A stretch of DNA of 64,000 nucleotides from Nitrosospira multiformis (GCF_900110185.1 NZ_FOCT01000001.1:372001-436000), one strand, 5' to 3'; shown: positions 53,535 to 63,344, counted from the first letter of the stretch. Numbers and translations are program-made. The notes: generated by a model not told the origin, from the sequence alone.

Positions 53535-54536
53535 TCAATAGATTTCTGATTTCGGTTCACGATTGAGTAGCGCTTCTACCGCCTGCCCAGCCGGAACACC
53601 GTCATCCAATATACTGCAAACACCCTTTGTGATCGGCATTTCAATGCCCATCAAGTGACTTAATCGCAATACTTCCCGAGCCGTGTGGACGCCTTCGGCG
53701 ATATGCCCCAGTTCCTGCAGAATGTCGGGCAGGGAGCGGCCCGCAGCTAGCGCAAGTCCAACCTGGCGGTTGCGCGACAAATCCCCTGTGCAAGTCAGTA
53801 TCAGATCGCCTACCCCGGTTAGACCGAGGAAGGTTTCCATACGCCCCCCCAGTTTTAAACCCAACCGGGTAATTTCCGCCAGGCCCCGAGTGATCAAGGC
53901 CGCTCGGGCATTGTATCCGAATTCCATACCGTCGCAAATGCCTGCGGCAATCGATATGACGTTCTTGACTGCGCCACCCGTTTCCACACCCACTACATCA
54001 GTACAGGAATAAACCCGCAGCCGCGGGGCGTGCAATTGCGCAGCAACCTCTCGTGCAAATTCCCCATCCTTGGAGGCCAGAGTCAAGGCCGCGGGCAAGC
54101 CTTGCGCGACTTCAAGTGCAAAACTCGGGCCTGATAGGACGCCATACGGCGCGCCTTCGGCATATTCCTCCTCGGCCACCTGATGAGGCAGCTTTGCCGA
54201 TTGCGATTCAAATCCCTTGCATCCCCAAATTACAGGGACCTTCTTGCCGCTTGCTGCAATTTCCCGCAAAGTTTCGCGCAAACCCGAAACCGGCACAACG
54301 ATCAGGGCGAGTTCAGCGTCCTCGACAGCTTCTTCGAGCCCTGCGGTCAACCGCAATGATGCCGGTAAAGGAAAAGCGGGAAAATAGCGGCGATTGATAC
54401 GTTGTGAAACGAGATCAACCAGATGCTGGCGACTTCGGGTCCACAATGTCACTTGGTGGGAAGAGGCGGTGCTTGCACAAAGACTGAGAGCCAGCGCGGT
54501 GCCCCATGCACCGGCTCCCATCACCGCTATTCTCAT
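53535..54536 (-). CDS. gpsA: Glycerol-3-phosphate dehydrogenase (NAD(P)+)
   Basis: 333 residues. N-terminal MRIAVMGAGAWGTALAL is the NAD motif; LSGPSFALEVAQGLP, GGAVKNVISIAAGICDGMEFG (catalytic Lys) and GLTGVGDLILTCTGDLSRNRQVG follow. It supplies glycerol-3-phosphate for phospholipids. The start overlaps the SH3 gene stop by 4 bp. The order secB-(SH3)-gpsA resembles the enterobacterial cluster. Confidence 0.95.
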   Translation of the reverse strand: MRIAVMGAGAWGTALALSLCASTASSHQVTLWTRSRQHLVDLVSQRINRRYFPAFPLPASLRLTAGLEEAVEDAELALIVVPVSGLRETLREIAASGKKVPVIWGCKGFESQSAKLPHQVAEEEYAEGAPYGVLSGPSFALEVAQGLPAALTLASKDGEFAREVAAQLHAPRLRVYSCTDVVGVETGGAVKNVISIAAGICDGMEFGYNARAALITRGLAEITRLGLKLGGRMETFLGLTGVGDLILTCTGDLSRNRQVGLALAAGRSLPDILQELGHIAEGVHTAREVLRLSHLMGIEMPITKGVCSILDDGVPAGQAVEALLNREPKSEIY

Positions 54537-55021
54537 GAACCCCAGACCTGGCTGGTCCTGACGTACCCGGTTTGACCGTCACGGTGTCGCACTCTCACCC
54601 ACCCGTTGGCCGGAGACTCAAGCCACTCCAGGATTACACCTTGCTGTACCTGGAACATCAGGGGCGAATTGGTAGTTGCCACCTGATAGACGTCCGCCAG
54701 CGGTGAGGTAACGATGACATGGCGCTTCTCATTCAGGGCTTTTTCTTCTACCCAGGCAAGCGCTCCTTCACTGTCGCGAACCTTTACCCATCCCTCGACT
54801 TTTACAATAGCTTCAACGGGCAGATTCCGGCTGGCCACATATAACTTCCCCGCCTTGAGTGACGGCGCGTCATACATGATGACGCCATTGTCATTGATCG
54901 AATAAAACTCCAGCGCCGCAATGGCGAGCGATGGAAACATCGACACCGCCATTCCGAGAATGGCCAGTCCTCGACTCAGCGAGGATGATATTTTCAGCGA
55001 TGAACCGCGCACAAGCCCCAT
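54533..55021 (-). CDS. Secreted bacterial-SH3 domain protein
   Basis: 162 residues with an export signal (GLAILGMAVSMFPSLAIA). Two SH3-like repeats follow: GVIMYDAPSLKAGKLYVASRNLPVEAI...GWVKVRDSEGALAWVEEKAL and DVYQVATTNSPLMFQVQQG...GWVRVRHRDGQTGYVR. Such periplasmic proteins often bind peptidoglycan. Between secB (7 bp) and gpsA (overlap), certainly in the same transcript. Confidence 0.82.
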   Translation of the reverse strand: MGLVRGSSLKISSSLSRGLAILGMAVSMFPSLAIAALEFYSINDNGVIMYDAPSLKAGKLYVASRNLPVEAIVKVEGWVKVRDSEGALAWVEEKALNEKRHVIVTSPLADVYQVATTNSPLMFQVQQGVILEWLESPANGWVRVRHRDGQTGYVRTSQVWGS

Positions 55022-55028
55022 TTTTATT

Positions 55029-55508
55029 TTAATGCGTGATTTGCTGTGTCTCTGGAGTCTGCGGCGCCGCCGAATTCTCCGTCTGCTGCTTTCTCTGGTA
55101 GTAAAGTGCCTCGAAATTCACTGGATTCAAAATGACCGGATGAAATCCCGCGCGCGTTACAGTATCGGAAACCGCCTCGCGCAGGTAGGGGAAGAGAATA
55201 TTTGGGCATGCAATGCCGAGCACAAGCTCCATTTCAGCTTCCGGAACATGACGAATCTGAAAAACACCACCTTGCTGTATCTCCACTAGAAACATCGTCT
55301 TGTCCTTGATTTTTGCGGTGACGGTCGTTGTCAACACGACCTCATACAAGGTTTCATCGATGCGCTCGCTCTTGCTGTGCAGTTGGATGTTCACTTCAGG
55401 CGTCTCGCGCTCCAGGTATATTCTGGGCGCGTTTGGTATTTCCACAGAAAGATCTTTGACATAGACCTTTTCGATGCTGAAAACCGGTTGCTGCTGCTCG
55501 TTACTCAT
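55029..55508 (-). CDS. secB: Protein-export chaperone SecB
   Basis: 159 residues from the ATG at 55508 (the TTG at 55520 is less likely). PVFSIEKVYVKDLSVEIPNAP, YEVVLTTTVTAK, LVEIQQGGVFQIRHVP and LGIACPNILFPYLREAVSD are diagnostic. A tetrameric chaperone that hands unfolded precursors to SecA. Neighbours grxC and gpsA are as in other Proteobacteria. Confidence 0.96.
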   Translation of the reverse strand: MSNEQQQPVFSIEKVYVKDLSVEIPNAPRIYLERETPEVNIQLHSKSERIDETLYEVVLTTTVTAKIKDKTMFLVEIQQGGVFQIRHVPEAEMELVLGIACPNILFPYLREAVSDTVTRAGFHPVILNPVNFEALYYQRKQQTENSAAPQTPETQQITH

Positions 55509-55660
55509 GTCGGATTCCAAAGAATGATAAAACTGTGAATCAGGTGAACATTAATCCGAAACCATAACCCCGGAAATAAAACTGTTCACAAAAAGGTGTT
55601 CCCATCCTGCTCAAATTTGCTGCAACCCTCCTCGCTGTCTCGCCCTTTTCGAGAGGCAAC

Positions 55661-55930
55661 TCACGTTGCGAGCAGCTTTGCCAGCCCTTCACTGCGGTCG
55701 AGCTTCGCCAGATCGTCGTAACCGCCTACATGCGTATCCCCAATATAGATCTGGGGAACCGTGCGGCGCCCAGTTTTCTCCATCATCTCCACTCGGCGCG
55801 CGGGTTCAAGATCCACCCGTATCTTTTCTATTTCCTTCACGCCCCTGGCTCGCAACAACCGTTCCGCCATGACGCAATATGGGCAGAAACCGGTGGAATA
55901 CATCAATACCTTCGCAGATCCCTCGCTCAT
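55661..55930 (-). CDS. grxC: Glutaredoxin 3
   Basis: 89 residues. The active site is YSTGFCPYCVMAERLL (CPYC); RRTVPQIYIGDTHVGGYDDL has the cis-Pro glutathione-binding loop. Reduces disulfides with glutathione. Overlaps the rhodanese gene stop by 4 bp, so the two are coupled. Confidence 0.94.
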   Translation of the reverse strand: MSEGSAKVLMYSTGFCPYCVMAERLLRARGVKEIEKIRVDLEPARRVEMMEKTGRRTVPQIYIGDTHVGGYDDLAKLDRSEGLAKLLAT

Positions 55931-56358
55931 TTTTTTATTACCGGCAAATTGGCCTGCTGCCAGGCATCGAAACCACCCGCAAGGTTGTACACGTGCTGAA
56001 AACCCTGGCTCCGCAGAAGGGAACCAGCCTTGCCAGTAGTATTAGCCCCCCCACGATGGATTAATATCACCGGCTTGTCCTTGAACTTATCCAACTCCTG
56101 CAATCGCTGCTCGAGCTTGTCGGCCGGAATATGCTTTGAATTGGAAATGTGCCCCGACTCATACTCACTGCCTTCGCGCACATCCAGGACCAGCGCGTCC
56201 TTATAATTGATAAGCTGTACCGCTGCCATCGTATCCACTTCTTTGCCGCGACGCGAAACCAGCGGCCATAACAGCAGGATACCGCTCGCCACCGCAGCAA
56301 CAATCAGGGTAATGTTATTCTGAAAGAATGTAATGTTATTCTGAAAGAATGATGACAC
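55927..56358 (-). CDS. Membrane-anchored rhodanese-like protein lacking the catalytic Cys
   Basis: 143 residues from a GTG at 56358 with GGAGAC upstream. A membrane helix (LIVAAVASGILLLWPLV) precedes a rhodanese fold: ALVLDVREGSEYESGHI, then ILIHRGGANTTGKAGSLL where active rhodaneses have Cys; here the position is His, so sulfurtransfer is unlikely. LAGGFDAWQQANLP ends the domain. First gene of rhodanese-grxC-secB-SH3-gpsA, the position of yibN. The N-terminus has a doubled FFQNNIT segment. Confidence 0.85.
   Translation of the reverse strand: MSSFFQNNITFFQNNITLIVAAVASGILLLWPLVSRRGKEVDTMAAVQLINYKDALVLDVREGSEYESGHISNSKHIPADKLEQRLQELDKFKDKPVILIHRGGANTTGKAGSLLRSQGFQHVYNLAGGFDAWQQANLPVIKK
56309..56350 (-). 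repeat. 21-bp tandem duplication at the rhodanese gene 5' end
   Basis: Two identical 21-bp units (56309-56329, 56330-56350) encode FFQNNIT twice. The duplication keeps the frame and sits right after the start codon. Confidence 0.93.
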
Positions 56359-56660
56359 ACCAAGTCTCCTAAAAATCCCTTCTTTAGTCTCTGGTTTCCT
56401 TGACTTTCGTAACCGATTATTCTATCAGAGACAGAAGGTGTACGGAATTCTCGCGTTTCACTCCTTTTTTCAATCTTTGTTCGCCTATGCGACTTCATTC
56501 CGGGACAGATGTGGAAGAATCCCGGTCCAGGGCAGAGATGCGGGCGAGTCGTCCTGTAAAGGTGACAGCTGGTCAGTTGCCCAGGCTGCTGCGGTAGTAT
56601 CGAAAATACGGTAAAATTTGAAGTTTTCCCGTCGCGGAAAATCTTATCTACCCCAAGAAC

Positions 56661-57416
56661 ATGAAAAAACTCGTTCTCCTGCGACATGGAGAAAGCACCT
56701 GGAACAAGGAGAATCGCTTTACGGGCTGGACAGACGTGGACTTGACTCCAAAAGGAGCGGAAGAGGCCCACAATTCCGGCCGCCTGTTGCGGGAAGCCGG
56801 ATTCACTTTCGATATCGCCTACACTTCGGTACTGAAGCGCGCCATTCGCACATTATGGATCGTGCTGGATGAAATGGATCAGATGTGGATTCCCGTCGAA
56901 TTATCGTGGCGGCTGAATGAGCGTCATTATGGCGCGTTGCAAGGCCTGAACAAACTTGAAACAGCAGTTGCATATGGTGAAGAACAGGTATTGATCTGGC
57001 GGCGAAGTTACGATATTCGCCCGCCTGCGCTCACTCCCGATGATCCCCGTTATCCCGGCTCCGACCCTCGCTACCGGAACTTGGCAAAGCAGGATATTCC
57101 CCTTACCGAGTGCCTGCGGGATACCGTATCACGGTTTCTGCCCTACTGGTGTGAAAGCATTGCTCCCCAGGTCAAAAGTGACAAAAGCGTCCTCATCACC
57201 GCGCATGGAAATTCGCTCCGGGCCCTCGTCATGTATCTTGACAACCTTTCCGAACAGGAAATCATGGAGCTCAATATTCCGACCGGCATTCCGCTCGTAT
57301 ATGAGCTTGACGACAGCCTGAAACCAGTCCGCAGCTATTATCTCGGAGACCAGGCAAAAATCGAGCAGGCCATGCAGGTCGTCGCGAATCAGGGAAAAAT
57401 TCTGCCCAACCTTTAA
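56661..57416 (+). CDS. gpmA: 2,3-bisphosphoglycerate-dependent phosphoglycerate mutase
   Basis: 251 residues. [25 protein letters not shown] has the phospho-His; [12 protein letters not shown] and [14 protein letters not shown] with the second His complete the site. Interconverts 3- and 2-phosphoglycerate. Divergent from the rhodanese gene; followed by envC after 143 bp. Confidence 0.96.
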   Translation: MKKLVLLRHGESTWNKENRFTGWTDVDLTPKGAEEAHNSGRLLREAGFTFDIAYTSVLKRAIRTLWIVLDEMDQMWIPVELSWRLNERHYGALQGLNKLETAVAYGEEQVLIWRRSYDIRPPALTPDDPRYPGSDPRYRNLAKQDIPLTECLRDTVSRFLPYWCESIAPQVKSDKSVLITAHGNSLRALVMYLDNLSEQEIMELNIPTGIPLVYELDDSLKPVRSYYLGDQAKIEQAMQVVANQGKILPNL

Positions 57417-57559
57417 CTTTTGGTTTAATCTCTGTTTTTCCTATTGCCGTACTTGCCGTGCCTGTTCTTTATACGCATACTCTCTGACTTCTGATCCGGC
57501 TGCCTTTTCCTTCTCATCCCACTGCTCGATGGCGTAGGATCTGCTCACGCTCGATACGT

Positions 57560-58834
57560 TTGAAAATTTCAGCCTCAATCCGTATTCGCCTCTGGCTCAA
57601 GGTTTGCCGCACGCTTATCCCTGCCTGCGCGCTGTTAATCTGGCAAGCACCTGTGGCCGCCGAGCCATCCGATAGTGAAGAGTTGAAACAACTGAGAAAC
57701 AAGATCGAGACGCTGGAAAAGGAACTCACGGATACGGAAGGATACAGGTCCGAAGCGGCGGGAGCGCTGCGCGAATCGGAAAAAGCGATCGATGCCGCTA
57801 ACCGGCGGCTTGCGGAACTCGCCAAGCAGCGGCGTGCCGCGAACAGCAAGCTTGGCCAGCTGAAAGCGCAGTCTGCCCAGATCAAGAAGGAAATAGCGGC
57901 GCAGCAACTGCAGTTGAGGAACCTGCTTTACGGGCTCTATATCGCCGGAGGCGGACGAAAAGAGTACTTGAGTCTCTTGCTGAGTCAGCGGAATCCTAAT
58001 GAAATAGCCCGTAATCTCCACTATTACGAATATTTCTCACGCGCTCGCAAGGAAGGTATCGATGGCTTGCGTGCGAATCTTGAGAAGCTCAATACGCTCA
58101 GCCTCGCCAGCCGGGAAAAAAGTGCCGAGATCTCGGGTGTGCACGCACGGCACGCCGAGCAGAAAGTACAGCTCGAACAACAAAAAGACGGTCACGCGAA
58201 GCTTCTGGCAGAAATATCACTGCAAGCCGAAGAGCAGCGGCGCGAAATCAACCGGCTCAGGCGCAATGAAGACCGCCTCACCAGGCTGGTGGAAAAACTT
58301 ACCAGGATGCTTGCGAAGAAAAAGAAATTCGAAGCATCTGAAAAACCTTCCGAGCCAGGCGCACCCCCTGCTCCTGCCAGCAACAGCAGTTCCCCCGATT
58401 CCTCGGAGAATGCGATGCCATTCACGAATGGAACGTCCTTCTCCTCCCTCCGCGGCCACCTGAATTCACCAGTGCGCGGGGAACTTGCAAACCGCTTCGG
58501 GAGTCCACGTGCAGATGGTGGCGTTACCTGGAAAGGGTTGTTCATCCGCGCCGCTGGCGGCGAGAGTGTGAAGGCGATTGCAAATGGACGCGTCGTATTC
58601 GCCGACTGGCTCAGAGGGTTCGGCAATCTGATGATTCTGGACCACGGTGACAGCTATATGAGTCTTTATGGAAATAATGAAGCGGTCCATAAGCGGGTGG
58701 GAGACGTGATCAATGCCGGAGAGACGATAGCCACAGTAGGCAATAGCAGTGGAAATTCCGATACCGGCCTATACTTTGAATTGCGCCATCAGGGCAAACC
58801 GTTTGACCCTTTGAACTGGGTCAGAATAAAATGA
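57560..58834 (+). CDS. envC: Murein hydrolase activator EnvC-like (LytM domain)
   Basis: 424 residues from a TTG at 57560; no ATG is available in frame. Signal peptide with LIPACALLIWQAPVAA, a long coiled coil (about 38-260), a Ser/Pro linker and a LytM/M23 domain (about 300-424: LANRFGSPRADGGVTWKGLFI, GRVVFADWLRGFGNLMILDHGDSYMSLYG, NTGLYFELR replaced here by SDTGLYFELRHQG). Zn ligands are partly missing, as in EnvC, which activates amidases at the division site. Confidence 0.88.
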   Translation: MKISASIRIRLWLKVCRTLIPACALLIWQAPVAAEPSDSEELKQLRNKIETLEKELTDTEGYRSEAAGALRESEKAIDAANRRLAELAKQRRAANSKLGQLKAQSAQIKKEIAAQQLQLRNLLYGLYIAGGGRKEYLSLLLSQRNPNEIARNLHYYEYFSRARKEGIDGLRANLEKLNTLSLASREKSAEISGVHARHAEQKVQLEQQKDGHAKLLAEISLQAEEQRREINRLRRNEDRLTRLVEKLTRMLAKKKKFEASEKPSEPGAPPAPASNSSSPDSSENAMPFTNGTSFSSLRGHLNSPVRGELANRFGSPRADGGVTWKGLFIRAAGGESVKAIANGRVVFADWLRGFGNLMILDHGDSYMSLYGNNEAVHKRVGDVINAGETIATVGNSSGNSDTGLYFELRHQGKPFDPLNWVRIK

Positions 58835-58870
58835 TCTAAGCAACAATTTGACTTGTTTGGAGAATATTTA

Positions 58871-60316
58871 ATGGGCGACAAAATGCGGCAGTTCGGCCTC
58901 GTCATTTTCGGTGCAATCGCCGGCGTGATGCTGAGCCTCAATTTTTCTGCTGTTGCCAATAAGGAACCGCAGGGGGTCCTGCATCCCCTTCCGGTGGAGG
59001 AGCTTCGCGCCTTCACAGAAGTGTTCGGGCGGATAAAAAATGATTACGTCGAACCGGTAGAAGACAAAAAGCTCATCACTGAAGCCATCAATGGCATGCT
59101 GACAGGCCTCGATCCCCATTCCGCCTATCTGGATGCAGATGCTTTCAAGGAGCTGCAGATTGGCACCCAAGGTGAGTTCGGGGGTCTAGGCATCGAAGTG
59201 AGCATGGAAGACGGGTTTGTCAAGGTCATCTCTCCTATCGAGGATACACCCGCCTTCCGCGCCGGGATAAAACCTGGAGATCTTATCATCAAGCTGGACG
59301 ATACAGCGGTCAAGGGGCTCTCGCTTACGGATGCCATCAAGCGCATGCGCGGCAAGCCCGATACGCCTATTACCCTTACCGTCGTGCGCAAGGGTGAGGC
59401 CAAGCCGATTGTGTTCCCGCTGGTTCGCGCCGTCATCAGGATACAAAGCGTGAAGTCAAAAATGATCGAGCCTGGCTACGGATATATTCGTATCACCCAG
59501 TTTCAGGAACAGACGGGGGAAAACCTGGCGAAGGCGATAGATAAGCTTTTCAAGGAAAGCGGCGGGTCGATGAAGGGACTGGTGCTGGACCTGCGTAATG
59601 ACCCGGGCGGCCTGCTGAATGGAGCAGTGGCAGTATCTGCGGCCTTTTTACCGGACGATTCTCTGGTTGTTTATACTGATGGCCGTAGCGAAGACGCGAA
59701 GATGAAACTCAAGGCCAGTCCTGAGTTCTATCTGCGTGATACGAAGAACGACTACGTCAAGCGGCTCCCACCGGGTATCAAGACCGTACCGATGGTGACA
59801 CTCGTAAATGGCGGCTCGGCTTCAGCCTCGGAAATCGTCGCCGGCGCATTGCAGGATCATAAACGGTCGATCGTGATGGGAACGCAAACCTTCGGTAAAG
59901 GTTCGGTCCAAACCATTTTACCGCTGGGGAACAACACAGCCATCAAATTGACCACGGCACGGTACTATACGCCAAATGGACAATCCATCCAGGCCAAGGG
60001 AATTACGCCTGATATCATGGACGAATTGGCAAAGGATGAAGTCGAGCGCCTGCGTGAAGCTGATCTCGATCGTCATCTATCCAATGGCAAGGCTGAGGAG
60101 CAGAAACGGGAGACGGAGGCAAAGGTAGTGCCGGAAGCAAAGGTGGCGCCAAAACCGGGAGTCAAACCGGCCAAGTCCGAGAACGAAGAAGACAAGAACA
60201 AGAAGCGTGAGTCACCTGCTGAGTTCGGTTCCAGCGATGATCTGCTGCTAGTTCAGGCGATCAGCTATATCAAGGAAAATGCCAGCAAGCGCGCAACTGC
60301 AAAAGTAGAAAACTGA
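58871..60316 (+). CDS. ctpA: C-terminal processing protease CtpA (S41)
   Basis: 481 residues from the ATG at 58871 with GGAG upstream. Signal/anchor helix (FGLVIFGAIAGVMLSLNFSAVA), a PDZ domain (about 85-165, IEDTPAFRAGIKPGDLIIKLDD), and the Ser-Lys active site in GGSASASEIVAGALQDHKR and TFGKGSVQTILPL. The C-terminal tail (about 415-465) is Lys/Glu-rich and disordered. Cleaves periplasmic proteins from their C-termini. Follows envC by 36 bp. Confidence 0.94.
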   Translation: MGDKMRQFGLVIFGAIAGVMLSLNFSAVANKEPQGVLHPLPVEELRAFTEVFGRIKNDYVEPVEDKKLITEAINGMLTGLDPHSAYLDADAFKELQIGTQGEFGGLGIEVSMEDGFVKVISPIEDTPAFRAGIKPGDLIIKLDDTAVKGLSLTDAIKRMRGKPDTPITLTVVRKGEAKPIVFPLVRAVIRIQSVKSKMIEPGYGYIRITQFQEQTGENLAKAIDKLFKESGGSMKGLVLDLRNDPGGLLNGAVAVSAAFLPDDSLVVYTDGRSEDAKMKLKASPEFYLRDTKNDYVKRLPPGIKTVPMVTLVNGGSASASEIVAGALQDHKRSIVMGTQTFGKGSVQTILPLGNNTAIKLTTARYYTPNGQSIQAKGITPDIMDELAKDEVERLREADLDRHLSNGKAEEQKRETEAKVVPEAKVAPKPGVKPAKSENEEDKNKKRESPAEFGSSDDLLLVQAISYIKENASKRATAKVEN

Positions 60317-60336
60317 GGTAACTCCTGAACATCAGA

Positions 60337-60377
60337 CAGCGGAAGAATCGAGGCAAAATGCCATAATTCTTCCGCTG
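60337..60377 (+). terminator. Hairpin after ctpA
   Basis: CAGCGGAAGAAT (60337-60348) and ATTCTTCCGCTG (60366-60377) form a 12-bp perfect stem 21 bp after the ctpA stop. No T run follows, so it may stabilise or end the mRNA rather than terminate alone. Confidence 0.6.
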
Positions 60378-60593
60378 CCTGCCTGCGAATTTCACAGATG
60401 TCGTGCATAGTCGAGCACGCTTAGCTTAATATCTGCCTGGCTTGTTGCGTTCCCCCTTTTATCCTCATCCAGGGAAGTTCACATCGGTAGCCCATCCATT
60501 GGTTACCACGCATTCGCGATGTTCCCTATGCCCTTCTCCCGAAAAAGAGCGATATCCAGTATCACTCTCAGACAGCGGCGAAACATTTTCCAA

Positions 60594-61346
60594 ATGAATG
60601 ACGATCAGTTGCTGCGTTACAGTCGTCACATCCTGTTGCCGGAGATAGGAATACAAGGTCAGGAAGCCTTGATCCGGTCGCATGTACTGGTAGTCGGGGC
60701 GGGGGGACTCGGCTCCCCTGCCACCATGTACCTTGCCTCAAGCGGAGTCGGCAAGCTCACTATCTGTGACAATGACAGAGTTGACCTGACCAACCTCCAG
60801 CGCCAGATCATTCACGGTACAGACGACATTGGTGCACCGAAAACACGCTCTGCCAGAAAGACTCTTGCGAAAATCAATCCTGAAGTCGAAGTGATCGAAC
60901 TCGACGAGCGTATGGATGAAAAAAGATTGCTGCAACTGGTCGGGGACGCCGATGTGGTTGTGGACGCGAGCGATAACTTTCCCACCCGTTATGCTATCAA
61001 CCATTCTTGTGTCCTTCTCCGCAAGCCGCTCGTATTAGGCGCAGCCGTGCGTTTTGAGGGGCAAGTCGCGGTATTCGATCTCAGGCACTCAGACAGTCCA
61101 TGCTATCACTGCTTGTTTCCAGCCGGTGGGGAAGATCAGGACATGCGCTGCGCGGTAATGGGCGTGCTTGCACCGCTGGTAGGAATCATTGGCTGCATGC
61201 AGGCTGCAGAAACACTGAAAATTCTCACCAACACCGGCCAAACCTTGAACGGCCGCCTGCTTACACTGGAGGGTCTCGCCATGAAATGGAAATCGTCCGA
61301 GTTGAGAAAGGATCCAGGGTGCGAGGTTTGCGGAAACCCAGCGTAG
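60594..61346 (+). CDS. moeB: HesA/MoeB/ThiF family adenylyltransferase
   Basis: 250 residues from the ATG at 60594; the longer frame from 60519 is unsupported. MNDDQLLRYSRHILLPEIGIQGQE is the family start, VLVVGAGGLGSPATMYLASSGVG the ATP fold, DLTNLQRQIIH and VVVDASDNFPTRY follow, and CYHCLFP with CEVCGNP bind Zn. It adenylates the C-terminal Gly of a small sulfur-carrier protein (MoaD or ThiS). No moa/thi genes are near, so moeB versus thiF cannot be decided. Confidence 0.9.
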   Translation: MNDDQLLRYSRHILLPEIGIQGQEALIRSHVLVVGAGGLGSPATMYLASSGVGKLTICDNDRVDLTNLQRQIIHGTDDIGAPKTRSARKTLAKINPEVEVIELDERMDEKRLLQLVGDADVVVDASDNFPTRYAINHSCVLLRKPLVLGAAVRFEGQVAVFDLRHSDSPCYHCLFPAGGEDQDMRCAVMGVLAPLVGIIGCMQAAETLKILTNTGQTLNGRLLTLEGLAMKWKSSELRKDPGCEVCGNPA

Positions 61347-61427
61347 CTCTTGCGTTCGAGGTGACCGAGGAACCCAGCGCACAGTTATAAAAAAATACTG
61401 CGGGCCAGCTAACAAGAACGTGCTGAC

Positions 61428-61991
61428 GTGGCGGCGGTAAGGCTCGTCTGGCGGGACTCGCAAAAGACCTGCGACCCCCCGCGTCTGATCTTTCTCGATG
61501 AAACGGGAGCAAGCACGGACATGACAAGGCGGCATGGCGACTGCCTTGTGGGAGAGCGATGCCATGACCACGTTCCCGGCGGTCCCTGGAAAACCATGAC
61601 TTTCGTTGCCACTCTGCATCTTGACGGCCTAGTTGCGCCGTGGTGTCTGGATGCTCCCAGAAATGGCGCAGCTTTCCTGGCTTATGGGAAAACCCAGCTC
61701 TGCCCCGCGCTCAAGCCCGGTGATATCGTCGTCTGCGACAACGTGGGCAGCCACAAGGTCGCGGGCGTCCGGGAAATGATCGAGGACAAAGGCGCAAGAA
61801 TTTATCTGCCACCCTATTCTCCCGACCTCAACCCCATGAAGCAGGTCTTCTCCAAAATCAAAACCCTTCTGGGTAAAGCCGCCGAACGATTCTTCGACGC
61901 CCTCTGGGTCGCCATGGGCCGCACCATTGAAACCATCCGGCCCCAGGAATACCGCAATTACTTCGCCAACTCCGGGTATGTATCTAACTGA
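61428..61991 (+). pseudogene. IS630-family transposase remnant
   Basis: 187 codons covering the DDE half: FLDETGASTDM, CDNVGSHK and YLPPYSPDLNPMKQVFSKIK. The third acidic residue, normally Glu in NPIEQ, is Lys here, so the enzyme is dead. The N-terminal helix-turn-helix half is missing, because moeB ends only 81 bp upstream. No terminal inverted repeats were found. Confidence 0.85.
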
Positions 61992-62030
61992 ACGAGAAAT
62001 GCTCTAGCTGCTCTCCTTCAGTAGAAAATT

Positions 62031-62183
62031 CTACTTCCGATCACCGCTATTTTCCGGGGGGATTACCGTATTGTCCGTCACTTTCTCGCAGTTCATAAAG
62101 CTCTTGCCCCTGTCAGCGCGTTGGGGCCGACGATAGCGCTTACGTATTGCCTCAAGATAGACCCGTTTCTCATGCTTGCCCAT
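62031..62183 (-). pseudogene. N-terminal fragment of a second transposase
   Basis: ATG at 62183, 50 codons, starting MGKHEKRVYLEAIRKRYRR, then RADRGKSFMNC and a stop at 62031. This opening matches the start of DDE transposases of the type that continue with a Cys-containing helix-turn-helix (R-x-R-YR-A-R...KxxILDEFC). The rest is lost. Identification is from memory of that signature. Confidence 0.5.
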
Positions 62184-62373
62184 GTCAACAACCTCCACTC
62201 AGTTCGGTTACCAACAACTTGAAGCAACGTATCCTCTTGATGGACTCCTTCGGTTACTTTTTTATTGAGGCAATTCGTGCATTTCGTCGGCCTTGATAAT
62301 TCAAATTCTTTGTCTATCTTTAAAAATGAAAGCTCGGCGCACATCCTTCTTAGAAAAATAAAGAGAATTCATC

Positions 62374-63344
62374 ATGAAAATCATCGTTGACCCCAAAATC
62401 AGTGGGTTTATCCTTGCTGCAGCATTTTTTGCTGGTCTGGGTTTCGGCGCTAACGCCTCCGCGCAAGAAAGAAGCGCTTACCTTGTCGACCTTAACAGCA
62501 AGACAGTAATGGCGCTTGGCGCTTGGGGCGGCACTGACATTGAGGCTATGGGCATCAATGATGCCGGGGAGGTCGTGGGTTGGGCTAATATACCTGTACG
62601 GGACACCGTTGATTACAATAGCCACGCTTTCATCACCGGGTCCGCTGGGATCGGAATGAGGGACCCGGTACTCTGGGGGGACTAACAGCTATGGTTACGG
62701 CGCCAACAACAAAGGGCAGGTGGTAGGTTATTCTCACACCGCTGGAGGCGCTCCTCATGCATTCATCACCAACCCTAATGGCGCAGGGATGAGAGACCTT
62801 GGCACTTTAGGTGGGCCTTTCAGCTCTGCTAATGACATCAACGATGCCGGACAGGCGGTGGGGTTGGGCTAATACGGCTCCAGGCCCCGTTTTCTACCAT
62901 CGCCATGCTTTTATAACCGGCCCTGGCGGAATGGGGATGAGGGACCTTGGCACTTTGGGCGGCACTAACAGTGAGGCTAATGGGGTTAACGATGCAGGGC
63001 AGGTGGTAGGTTATTCTCACACCGTTGAAGGCGCTACCTATGCATTCATTACCGGCCCTAATGGCGCAGGGATGAGAGACCTTAACTCTCTTGTTGATCT
63101 GCCCCCCGGAGTAATTCTAACGGAAGCGATCGACATCAATAACGCAGGGCAAATTATAGCCCTTTCAGTCATCCCAGAGCCTGAGATTTATGTGCTTATT
63201 CTTGCAGGCCTCGCGCTGATCGGCCTTATCCCGCGCCGAAAGAAGATGAATGCCGAACCTTTAGGTTGGCTAGACGTGTTAGTGGCCAGCAGTACTACTA
63301 CGAAACCACCTGCCCGAAGGAATTGCTGGAAACTATCTCTCTAA
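62374..63344 (+). pseudogene. HAF-repeat PEP-CTERM surface protein, broken by frameshifts
   Basis: An export signal (FILAAAFFAGLGFGANASAQ) is followed by repeats of the HAF type: AFITG...GMRDLGTLGGT-(N)-A-G-INDAGQVVGYSH, about four copies. The frame changes near 62668-62680 and again near 62868-62873, both in G-rich runs; the last part starts at WANTAPGPV. It ends with VIPEPEIYVLILAGLALIGLIPRRKK, a PEP-CTERM sorting signal, and a further 30 codons after the usual RRK end, overlapping slmA by 47 bp. Real protein would be anchored and processed by an exosortase. Frame changes may be genuine or sequencing errors. Confidence 0.8.
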
